NCBI GenBank assembly: GCA_030425705.1
Contig: JAUHZU010000015.1
Coordinates: 1-64,000 of the forward strand
Reading direction: 5' to 3'
Source: Phycisphaerae bacterium
GTDB lineage: Bacteria > Planctomycetota > Phycisphaerae > Phycisphaerales > Phycisphaeraceae
Length of the DNA: 64,000 nucleotides
In this document: one piece after another, positions 57,314-64,000 of the stretch
Layout: the number at the start of each line of letters is the position of its first letter
Position numbering within the stretch: the stretch's first letter is position 1
The notes under the pieces: model-generated
Told to the model about the DNA's origin: nothing
Databases searched by the model: none
Seen by the model: the letters and a program-made list of their open reading frames with translations, nothing else
Program-made: the position numbers and the translations under genes

Positions 57314-58384
57314 TCAGGCGTGCTGGGCTTGGGCGGCCGGGGTGTACGCGGGGCGTGGTGCCGGGACCGTGTCCACCATGCCCGGCTGGGTTGGTGGGAG
57401 TGCCTGTTGCCCACGTGTCGGGGCTTGGGCGACGACGACGGGCTCTCGGCCGAGCAGTGCGATCCGGCCGACCGCGTGCCACTTGCGGAACTGGAGGCAG
57501 AAGCGCGCCAGGTTGACCAGGCAGCCCAGGCGTTCACGGACCGGCATACGCTGCCGGAGCACGGCACCGGCATAGCCCAGCGTGCAGCGCGCCTGCGGTG
57601 GAAGCCAGGCCCGACGTCGTCTTGCGCTCGGCGCGAGGTAGAGCGCTCGCCGGCCGCTCGAAGTTGCCTGCGAGGAGAGCCGGGCGTCGTGCACCCGCAT
57701 GAACATGCCGACGTCGGGCAGGACCTTGATCCTGCCGAGCAGCGCGAGCTCCGAGAGGAAGACTTTTTCTGAGCCGGGGTAGTAACCGCGCAGGGGCGTC
57801 GAGCGGATCGCGCTGGCGCGGATGACGCCGAACTCCTCGTAACAGCGTGTGGACTGCAGCAGCACCCCGCGGTGCCGGCGTGCGATGCCTGCATGCTCCA
57901 AACCCCGTTCGTGGCCGGGAGCATCGCGCAGGCGGGTGATCCCGAGCGGGTCGGCCCGGCCGGCCTCCGGCACGCCCTCCGATTCGAGCACATACCCCTC
58001 GGCATCGATCACCGCGGCGGAGGTACAACAGACCGCGAGCGACGGGTCGGCCTCAAGCTGCGCGATGCACAAAGCAAGGAAGTCGGGGCCGATCAGGTCG
58101 TCGTGCGATAGCCACTTGAAGTACCGTCCGCGTGCCAACTCGAAGGCGCGGTTGAAGTTGCGGACCAGGCCCACGTTGGTCTCGGATCGCTCGTACCGCA
58201 CCCTTGGATCGGCCGCCGCATACGCCTCGCAGATCGCGCGGGTGCGGTCGGTCGAGGCGTTGTCGCAGAGGATCAGTTCGAAGTCGGTATAGCGCTGCCC
58301 GAGCACGGCGTCGACCGCCTGCTCCAAGTAGTTCTGCCCGTTGAAAACCGGCAGGCCAATGCTCAGGGTCGGCCCCTTACTCAA
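57314..58384 (-). CDS. Family 2 glycosyltransferase
   Basis: GT-A enzyme of 356 aa. The nucleotide-binding start is LSIGLPVFNGQNYLEQAVDAVL, followed by ELILCDNASTDRTRAICEAY and the metal-binding region FKWLSHDDLIGPDFLALC (DxD-like SHDD). The C-terminal ~110 residues are basic and then Pro/Ala-rich, possibly membrane-peripheral. It should add one sugar to the exopolysaccharide repeat unit. The start codon is TTG at 58384, with GGAG ~12 nt upstream; no ATG lies close to the conserved N-terminus. It is followed 6 bp later by the decarboxylase-like gene. Confidence 0.92.
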   Translation of the reverse strand: MSKGPTLSIGLPVFNGQNYLEQAVDAVLGQRYTDFELILCDNASTDRTRAICEAYAAADPRVRYERSETNVGLVRNFNRAFELARGRYFKWLSHDDLIGPDFLALCIAQLEADPSLAVCCTSAAVIDAEGYVLESEGVPEAGRADPLGITRLRDAPGHERGLEHAGIARRHRGVLLQSTRCYEEFGVIRASAIRSTPLRGYYPGSEKVFLSELALLGRIKVLPDVGMFMRVHDARLSSQATSSGRRALYLAPSARRRRAWLPPQARCTLGYAGAVLRQRMPVRERLGCLVNLARFCLQFRKWHAVGRIALLGREPVVVAQAPTRGQQALPPTQPGMVDTVPAPRPAYTPAAQAQHA

Positions 58385-58441
58385 CGTCGCGCTTCTCCGT
58401 GCTTCTTCTGGAACGTGATACGTCTGGGCATCGTGATACGT

Positions 58442-60841
58442 CTACATGGGTGGCAGGATGTCATCGACGCTGCCGTGTTCGGTGTCGCCGGGCCCGCCGT
58501 TCATGGCGGCGCCGTTTGTTTGGCGGTGGGCCTTGCTGCCATATCCGTTTTTCGTCGGCGGGTCGTCGCTGGTGCCGCGCAGCTGCCACTGGTCGTTCGC
58601 GAATCCCGACCCCTCGTCCGCGAAGACCGCGGCGGCGAGGATGCCAGAGCCCAGCGGCACCTCGTCCATCGCGTCATCGATATCGCGCCCGATGTCGTCG
58701 TCGTGGTGGTCGTCCCATTGACCGTTGGACGGCGTGTTGGATTGCGGCTCGCTGTCATCGGTCGGCCGCGTTGCCCGCGCCTGGTTGAAGACCGTGCCGA
58801 TGACCTTGGCGCTGACGACCTTGAGGTAGGACATCGTGCGTTCCAAGGCCTTGCCGGTCTCGCCTTGCGCGACGACGACAACTACGCCGTCGGCCTGGCT
58901 GGTGACCAGCAGGGCCTCGACGCTGCCGGGGATCGGCCCGGTATCAAACAGCACCAGGTCGTACCGGTCGCGTGCCTGGTCGAGGAGGTCGCGGACAAAA
59001 CGGTCCGACAGCATGCCGATGTGGCGGGTCTCGGCGCCGGACGCGGGCAGCAGCCAGAGCCCATCGACCGTGGCCTTGACGGCGCAGTCTTCGAGGGAGC
59101 GTCCTTCGAGCATCCCCACGACGCCGACATGGTCCGAGAGCGTGGTGGGTGCGACGCCGTTGTTGCCCTGGTCGAGGTAGCCCTGCCCAACGGCGATATC
59201 GTCGAGCGACTCGTTGTCGGGTGAAGAGCCGTTGCGGTCGATGGGACCGAAAGGCGAGAGGTGCCCGGGGTCGGCGGGACGGCCGGTCTGGCCCCGGCGG
59301 ATACGGCCGGCGAGGTCGCAGTCGATCACGAGGGTGCGCGTGCCGGACTTCGCCAGCGACGACGCGACGCCGATCGCGACGCTCGTCTTGCCCGCCCCGC
59401 GGTGGGTGCTGGTAAAGGCGTAGGACTTGGTGCCTTGGCTGTGGGCCTGGATCTGCAGCACCGCGCGGATCTGGTGGATCGACGACGCGGTGGAGGTGAA
59501 GTCCGGTGTGGTCAGGCGTCGGCCCGTGGATAGCTCAGGCACCATGCCCAGCAGCGGCACATCGCGGGCCGAGGCGGTCCGCTCCAGGTCTTCGCGGCGG
59601 TTGAGCCGCTTCGGTTCGCCCGTTTCGGCGATGGACCAGTGCCGCGGCTCACGTGCTGCCGTCCCCGCCTCGTCGCTGCTGCGGATCTCGGCACGCACCG
59701 CGAAGCAGACCCCCAGCACCAGCCCGAGCACCGCGGCGATCCCCAGCGTCGGCTTGGGCAAGGGCGAAGACCGGCGGGTCGCCACACGCGGCGGGTCGAT
59801 CACCCGGACCGGCATGGTGCGTGCCAACTCGGCTTGGGCCTGCAACGCGGACAACTCGCCCTCCAGCCGGTCGCGGTGGGCGGCGGCGTGGGTGGACGCC
59901 GATTCGAGCGTCGCCAGCGACTGCCGGATGATGCCCTGCTCGGTGAGGTAGTAGCGCTCGGCGAGTGCCTCGTACTGGTTGACGATCGGCACCCGCCGGC
60001 TGTGCTCGGGCCCCCAGGACGGCGGCAGCGACTGGATCACCTGGTCCAGCCGGTTCAACTCCACGTTCATCGACGCGAGGTTCTGCAGGCCGATGGTCTG
60101 TGTGTCGGCCCCCGCTTCCTTGAGCAACTGCTGCAACTGGTTGATGTCGCGGCTCGTTGCCATGCCGCGGTCGTATCGTGAGCGGGCGAGGTCGGCGGCG
60201 ATCCGTGCACGCGTGGCCTCTTCGGACAGCAGCAGCAGACGCGAGGCGATGACCTGCTCATCGATGACCGAGGCCGTGGGCTGGTCTTCAGGGAGATCGG
60301 TCATCCCGCGGACCGGCAGACCCTGCTGCTCGAAGTAGGCGTTGACGATCGCGGCGATCAGCGCGGCGGCGGCTTCGGGGTCGCCCGCCTCGAAGCTGAT
60401 CGTCACGGTCTCGACGTCGTCGGATGCGCCGACACGCAGCTTCTTGCGGAGGTAGAGGATCGGGTCTTTGGCGTCTTCGAGGTACGCGGCGTTCGCGACC
60501 GCCGGGTCCTGCAAGGCCCGGTTCAGCACAGGGGTGGAGAGCAGCATCGCCGCGTGTGTCGAGGGCGCGCTGCCCGACAGCCCGGCCGAGGCGAGCGGCG
60601 AGGGCGGCGCTTCGGGGTTGGCACGCAGGACCACGATCTCCGCGCTGCTCTCGTAGCGTGGCGGGGCGAACGCGAGGAACAGCCCGCCGAGCCCCAACGC
60701 GAAAAGCACCCACAGGAGCACGGTCCCTTTGCGGTAGAACACGATCTCTACGATGCTGCGTGGCGGTGTCGAGGAAGCCGCGTGATACGGGTAGGCCACC
60801 TCCGCCTGAACCGCGTTCGCGCCAGGGGCATGCACATCCAT
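58442..60841 (-). CDS. Wzz-type polysaccharide co-polymerase fused to a BY-kinase-like ATPase
   Basis: Protein of 799 aa controlling chain length and export of exopolysaccharide. A Wzz domain is framed by TM1 (~residues 40-59, LLWVLFALGLGGLFLAFAPP) and TM2 (~364-383, LGIAAVLGLVLGVCFAV), with a periplasmic coiled-coil part between. The cytoplasmic kinase has Walker A STHRGAGKTSVAIG (~478-491), Walker A' TLVIDCDLAGR and Walker B-like YDLVLFDTGPI. BY-kinases normally end in a Tyr-rich cluster; this tail is Asp/Asn/Gly-rich with a single Tyr, so autophosphorylation is doubtful. The start is uncertain: ATG 60841 chosen, GTG 60874 also possible. Confidence 0.88.
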   Translation of the reverse strand: MDVHAPGANAVQAEVAYPYHAASSTPPRSIVEIVFYRKGTVLLWVLFALGLGGLFLAFAPPRYESSAEIVVLRANPEAPPSPLASAGLSGSAPSTHAAMLLSTPVLNRALQDPAVANAAYLEDAKDPILYLRKKLRVGASDDVETVTISFEAGDPEAAAALIAAIVNAYFEQQGLPVRGMTDLPEDQPTASVIDEQVIASRLLLLSEEATRARIAADLARSRYDRGMATSRDINQLQQLLKEAGADTQTIGLQNLASMNVELNRLDQVIQSLPPSWGPEHSRRVPIVNQYEALAERYYLTEQGIIRQSLATLESASTHAAAHRDRLEGELSALQAQAELARTMPVRVIDPPRVATRRSSPLPKPTLGIAAVLGLVLGVCFAVRAEIRSSDEAGTAAREPRHWSIAETGEPKRLNRREDLERTASARDVPLLGMVPELSTGRRLTTPDFTSTASSIHQIRAVLQIQAHSQGTKSYAFTSTHRGAGKTSVAIGVASSLAKSGTRTLVIDCDLAGRIRRGQTGRPADPGHLSPFGPIDRNGSSPDNESLDDIAVGQGYLDQGNNGVAPTTLSDHVGVVGMLEGRSLEDCAVKATVDGLWLLPASGAETRHIGMLSDRFVRDLLDQARDRYDLVLFDTGPIPGSVEALLVTSQADGVVVVVAQGETGKALERTMSYLKVVSAKVIGTVFNQARATRPTDDSEPQSNTPSNGQWDDHHDDDIGRDIDDAMDEVPLGSGILAAAVFADEGSGFANDQWQLRGTSDDPPTKNGYGSKAHRQTNGAAMNGGPGDTEHGSVDDILPPM

Positions 60842-61091
60842 CCTGTAGCGCTTCAGGCGCTGCTCTTCGCTCACGGTCCTTACTGGCCCCACTGCCGGTC
60901 CGGGGAGTTCCTACGCCGATGCTGCGGCCACGGAAATGCAGCAGCTTTCAAGACTTGCGGCGGACGCTGGCCCCAAGCCTCCAAGAGTAACGGATGATGC
61001 CCCAAAGGCCAACAGCGCGTGTGAAAATCTTGCTGATGCCAGCAGAGCCGCGGAAGCTGGAGAATCCAGAGGAAATGGGTGGATGTGCGGC
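60842..61091. other. Gap between kinase and polymerase genes, no gene seen
   Basis: Spacer of 250 bp between two minus-strand cluster genes. Six-frame reading shows no ORF with coding character, no palindrome and no clear terminator. It probably holds a promoter for the kinase-to-deacetylase part of the cluster, but I cannot pick convincing hexamers. Confidence 0.5.
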
Positions 61092-62495
61092 TCATGCCCG
61101 GACCTCGAATTCCGGTCCCGACAGCAGGTCCGGGTGGTGCTCATAGACCCACACACAGGCCAGCCCGAACCCGATTACCGACCAGTACCAGACCCCGCCC
61201 ATCGGCCCCTCGAAGTAGACGTCGAAGGATGCGTTGAAGCTCAGCGCCAGCCAGTACGCCACGAGGAACACAAACAGCATCATCCAGGTCGTGTGCGAGC
61301 GCTGCCGGGCCCGGACGTAGGCGTTGAGCATGGCGTAGAGCCAGGCGACCTGGATGAGCACCCAGAGCACGAAGCCGGGGACGCCCATCCGCGCAAGCAC
61401 GGAGAGGTGGCCGTTGTGCGGGCTGCGGAGCGGGGTCGCGTCGAACTCGACCTGGAAGCCGTCGCTGTCGGCCAGGTTGATGCCGAAGCCCTTGCCCAGC
61501 CAGAAGTACTCGCCGTGGAAGGTGTAGTCGACGATCTTGCCCCACCACCGCAGCCGCCACTGCTTCGTGCCGTCCAGGTCGCCTACGCGGTTCTCGCCCA
61601 CGATGCTGGTGACGTTCAGCAGCAGCTGCCGCGCAGAAAACTCGCGCTCCCGGCCCGGCACGGGGATCCGCGGGTCGACCAGCACCACCGCCGGCAGCGC
61701 GATGAGGAGGACCAGCGATATGTTGCGTACCCACGCGCTGCCCGGACGCATGATGAACCCGGCCGACGCCGCGAGCCCGAACGACACCAGCCCGCCCCGG
61801 CTGACCGCCCCGGCGATCGCCACCAGCGCGAGCGCGAACAGCGGCAGCACCGCCTCCAGCAAACGCTTGGGCAGGCCGGGCAACTCGTACCGGAACAGGC
61901 CCACAATCGCGAACGCGATGATCGCGCCCAGGTGCACCGGCGCATCGCCCGGGCTCAGGTCGATGATCGGCACGTCCGGAGCCCAGGGCCAGAGCGGCAC
62001 CTTGCCCGATAGCACCTGCCCGGCCACCCAGAAGAACGGCATGACGATCAGGAACACACACGCGAACCGGCGGTACCTGCCGAGCACCCAGGGCAGCAGC
62101 CGGGGCTGCGACACGATGATCCCCGCGATGACCAGCGCGAACGCCCCATAGCCGTACAGCACGCCGTCTCGGAGCGCATCGATCTTGTAGTCACCGAGGT
62201 ACGGAAGGGTCCGCGCGACGCCCCACAACGCAAACGCCAGGATCAGCACGACCGTGGGCGACTTGAGCAGCTCCCGCCAGCCGGGCTGGAGCAGCAGCAG
62301 GCCGCAGCCCAAGAGCAGGACGACCTCCGTGATAAACACCGGCGGCAGGCCGATGTAGGCGGTCCCCTTGCCCCCCATCGCGAGCCCGGCCAGCAGCAAC
62401 ATCCAGCACACCGCCCAGCCGCGCGACAGCGACGCGACCAACGCTGCGGCCGCGGGTCGATGTGTCGGCGAGATGGGCAGGGCTTGCTCAGCCAT
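61092..62495 (-). CDS. O-antigen ligase/polymerase family membrane protein
   Basis: Polytopic protein of 467 aa with 10-12 membrane helices and a large extracytoplasmic loop near the middle-to-end (QWRLRWWGKIVDYTFHGEYFWLGKGFGINLADSD, then LRSPHNGHLSVLARMGVPGFVLWVLIQ). The G-x-G-x-x and HNGHL elements are characteristic of the Wzy/WaaL superfamily (Wzy_C domain), in which the His contacts the lipid-linked sugar. It should polymerise or ligate the exopolysaccharide. It lies between the flippase gene and the Wzz-kinase gene, the expected order for a Wzx/Wzy pathway. Confidence 0.9.
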   Translation of the reverse strand: MAEQALPISPTHRPAAAALVASLSRGWAVCWMLLLAGLAMGGKGTAYIGLPPVFITEVVLLLGCGLLLLQPGWRELLKSPTVVLILAFALWGVARTLPYLGDYKIDALRDGVLYGYGAFALVIAGIIVSQPRLLPWVLGRYRRFACVFLIVMPFFWVAGQVLSGKVPLWPWAPDVPIIDLSPGDAPVHLGAIIAFAIVGLFRYELPGLPKRLLEAVLPLFALALVAIAGAVSRGGLVSFGLAASAGFIMRPGSAWVRNISLVLLIALPAVVLVDPRIPVPGREREFSARQLLLNVTSIVGENRVGDLDGTKQWRLRWWGKIVDYTFHGEYFWLGKGFGINLADSDGFQVEFDATPLRSPHNGHLSVLARMGVPGFVLWVLIQVAWLYAMLNAYVRARQRSHTTWMMLFVFLVAYWLALSFNASFDVYFEGPMGGVWYWSVIGFGLACVWVYEHHPDLLSGPEFEVRA

Positions 62496-62503
62496 GGTCG
62501 GGA

Positions 62504-63910
62504 TTACGCTTGCGGGGTCGCCTGTGCTTCAAGTATGCCACCGTTTGCCCGGGTCGGCGACGGGTCCGGGGCAACATCGTCCGGCGGTCGGCTCGCGCCG
62601 CGGATCAGGTGTCGGCCGATTAGCCACAACGCGCAGGCCTGCACGACATAGCCCAGCAGCACGCCCGCCAGCATGCCCGGCAGTCCCCAGACCGCAAGCA
62701 GCGGCAAACCGACAAACAGCAATACCAGCGACGACGCGGCCGAGCCGTAGAACAGCCGGTCGGGCCGTTCGACCGCGCGGAGCTGGGCGTGCAGCACCGA
62801 GTCGACCGCCACCAAGACGGGGATCAGCCCGACCAGCCAGAGCAGCCAGGCGTGCTCGGTGAATCGGCCGGCGTAGACAAGCGCGATGATCGGGTTGTGG
62901 AACAGGCCGAGCACCGGCCAGGCCAGCAGCGTCCCGAGCAGGAACAGCCCGAGCATCCGCAGCGAGAGCTGGCCGAACGCCGGTGTGCCCCGCCGCCGAA
63001 CCAGCATCGGCACCAGAAGCGACGACAGCGCCCAGCAGAACAGCACCATGGGGACCGACAGGTGCATCATCGCCTTCAGCGCACCGCCCGACTCAAAATC
63101 AGCCGGCCCCTGATGGACCCAGCCCAGCACGAGCGGCACGACAAGGATCGGCAGGTGGTCCGGCACCCAGCGCAGCAGCCCGGTCGGCGCCGCCCACTTG
63201 CCGTAGTGCCAGTGTGTCCGGAACACCTCGGCGTAACCGGCCCGCTGGAACACAGCACGCAGCGACACCCGCAGGCAGACGATCAGGTAGACACAGATCA
63301 CCAGCGACGACAACGCCATCGCCGCGACCGCCGCGGGGATCCCCATCCAGCCCAGATAGTCGAACCCGACCAGCAGCGCGATCACCGTGAACAGGTAGAT
63401 CAGCCCAGCGATGCCCGCGGGCCTCGGCTCGGATTCGAGGTAGCAGGCCGACCGCAAGAGCCAGGGGAGCAGCTGCACGGCCTGGCCCACCGCAAGACAG
63501 CACAGCGCGAGGCCGAGCATGCGTTCGCCCGCCAGGAGCTGCCAGACACCGATCCCACCCATCAGCGCCCCACCGATCGACACGACCACCATGTGCCCGC
63601 CGATCAGCTTGCCGAGATAGCCCGGCAAGTCGCCGCGGTAACGCTCCGCCCCGAAGGTCATCGCCGGCTCGGTTAGCAACGCTGTATGGAATACGCCGAC
63701 GACCAGGAAGCTCACATACGCCGCGGCAAACGCTCCGAAGTCGTGCTCGCTCAGCCAGTGCCGCGCGAGACCGAGCTGGACCACGAAGTTCGCCCCCGCG
63801 AACAGCACGTGGTCGGCCAGCGCCCACGCCCCACGCCCCGCCCACCGCGTGATACCACGCCGGGGCACCTCGACCTGTGCTGTCTCGTTCTGGGGTGACG
63901 GGCCAGCCAC
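62504..63910 (-). CDS. Polysaccharide flippase, Wzx/MATE-like
   Basis: Polytopic membrane protein of 468 aa with about 12-14 helices, starting near residue 28 (GAWALADHVLFAGANFVVQLGLA) and with the FGAFAAAYVSFLVVGVFHTALLTEPAM stretch typical of oligosaccharide flippases. It should move the lipid-linked repeat unit across the inner membrane for the neighbouring polymerase. The start codon is GTG at 63910, without a clear ribosome site, directly behind the stop of the gene cut by the window edge. It ends 8 bp before the polymerase start. Confidence 0.88.
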   Translation of the reverse strand: MAGPSPQNETAQVEVPRRGITRWAGRGAWALADHVLFAGANFVVQLGLARHWLSEHDFGAFAAAYVSFLVVGVFHTALLTEPAMTFGAERYRGDLPGYLGKLIGGHMVVVSIGGALMGGIGVWQLLAGERMLGLALCCLAVGQAVQLLPWLLRSACYLESEPRPAGIAGLIYLFTVIALLVGFDYLGWMGIPAAVAAMALSSLVICVYLIVCLRVSLRAVFQRAGYAEVFRTHWHYGKWAAPTGLLRWVPDHLPILVVPLVLGWVHQGPADFESGGALKAMMHLSVPMVLFCWALSSLLVPMLVRRRGTPAFGQLSLRMLGLFLLGTLLAWPVLGLFHNPIIALVYAGRFTEHAWLLWLVGLIPVLVAVDSVLHAQLRAVERPDRLFYGSAASSLVLLFVGLPLLAVWGLPGMLAGVLLGYVVQACALWLIGRHLIRGASRPPDDVAPDPSPTRANGGILEAQATPQA

Positions 63911-63914
63911 GGGG

Positions 63915-64000
63915 CTAACGACCGATCAGCGCCCGCCGGACAAAGAGCCCGACAAACGCGCTGTTGGTGTGCAGGTACCGCTTCCATAGCCGCCTGGGCT
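63915..64000 (-). CDS. 3' end of an unidentified cluster gene (partial)
   Basis: An open frame enters from the right window edge on the minus strand and ends with TAG at 63917-63915, giving 27 residues (WKRYLHTNSAFVGLFVRR and ALIGR at the end). The aromatic/basic tail resembles the C-terminus of glycosyltransferases, but too little is present to identify it. The stop lies 4 nt before the flippase start, as expected for a tightly packed operon. Confidence 0.45.
   Translation of the reverse strand, partial: PRRLWKRYLHTNSAFVGLFVRRALIGR

Noticed and set aside
60893-61156. Small minus-strand ORF in the gap upstream of the Wzz-kinase gene
   Set aside because: No ribosome site, no motif and a composition unlike neighbouring proteins. 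It also runs into the polymerase gene.
1-64000. tRNA, rRNA, CRISPR arrays, IS elements, prophage
   Set aside because: No cloverleaf-like clusters, rRNA-like stretches, regularly spaced repeats, transposase or phage genes were recognised on reading the window.

Overview
The window is GC-rich (roughly two thirds G+C), densely coding bacterial chromosome. The best guess is a planctomycete of the Phycisphaerae type. Support comes from the gene content: a LEPR-XLL surface protein, a PEP-CTERM LamG protein, a prepilin-like protein ending in the H-X9-DG motif, two sulfatases (one carrying dockerin-type repeats), a sigma-70-like factor paired with a FecR-domain partner, and a UbiX/UbiA pair. I saw no rRNA, tRNA, CRISPR array, transposase or phage gene.

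Layout. (1) 1-10176, all on the minus strand: a surface and sulfated-glycan locus. It is led by an extracytoplasmic-type sigma factor and an overlapping FecR-like regulator, followed by the PEP-CTERM LamG protein, the prepilin-like protein, a dockerin-sulfatase, a second sulfatase and a very large LEPR-XLL/lamin-tail/CotH protein cut by the window edge. (2) 10400-25141: mixed housekeeping and envelope genes on both strands: zinc-ribbon coiled coil, RNase HI, cupin, TPR membrane protein, NAD isocitrate dehydrogenase, an alpha/beta hydrolase bracketed by two large palindromic elements, lipoproteins, SppA peptidase, a LarC1-only protein, an M48 protease, DapF and a PilZ-DnaJ fusion. (3) 25232-38909: metabolism and transport: PPDK with its terminator, aspartokinase, an AEC-like permease, UbiX and UbiA (probably menaquinone by the futalosine route), an ABC exporter, and DAHP synthase. 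(4) 39123-51356: thioesterase, a K+ channel/RCK protein, NfeD-like protein, a GH2 remnant, DUF1080 and LolA-like secreted proteins, class V aminotransferase, a TPR metallopeptidase, IspD, an esterase and NAD kinase. (5) 51417-64000, all minus: an exopolysaccharide cluster with flippase, polymerase/ligase, Wzz-kinase, glycosyltransferase, UDP-xylose and deoxysugar precursor enzymes and a deacetylase.

The most striking element is the 5' leader of the DAHP synthase gene (aroF, minus strand, 37835-37998). A consensus-like promoter (TTGACA, 16 bp, CATACT) sits directly in front of a 23-codon ORF in which seven of nine consecutive residues are aromatic (FGYFFEFWF). It is followed by a strong intrinsic terminator and by a 7-nt sequence inside the ORF that can pair with the terminator's left arm. 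This is the complete logic of a ribosome-mediated transcription attenuator sensing Phe, Tyr and Trp. The promoter spacing implies that the leader peptide is translated from a leaderless transcript. Several other genes in the window also have a -10-like hexamer 6-8 nt before the start codon, suggesting that leaderless transcription is common in this organism.
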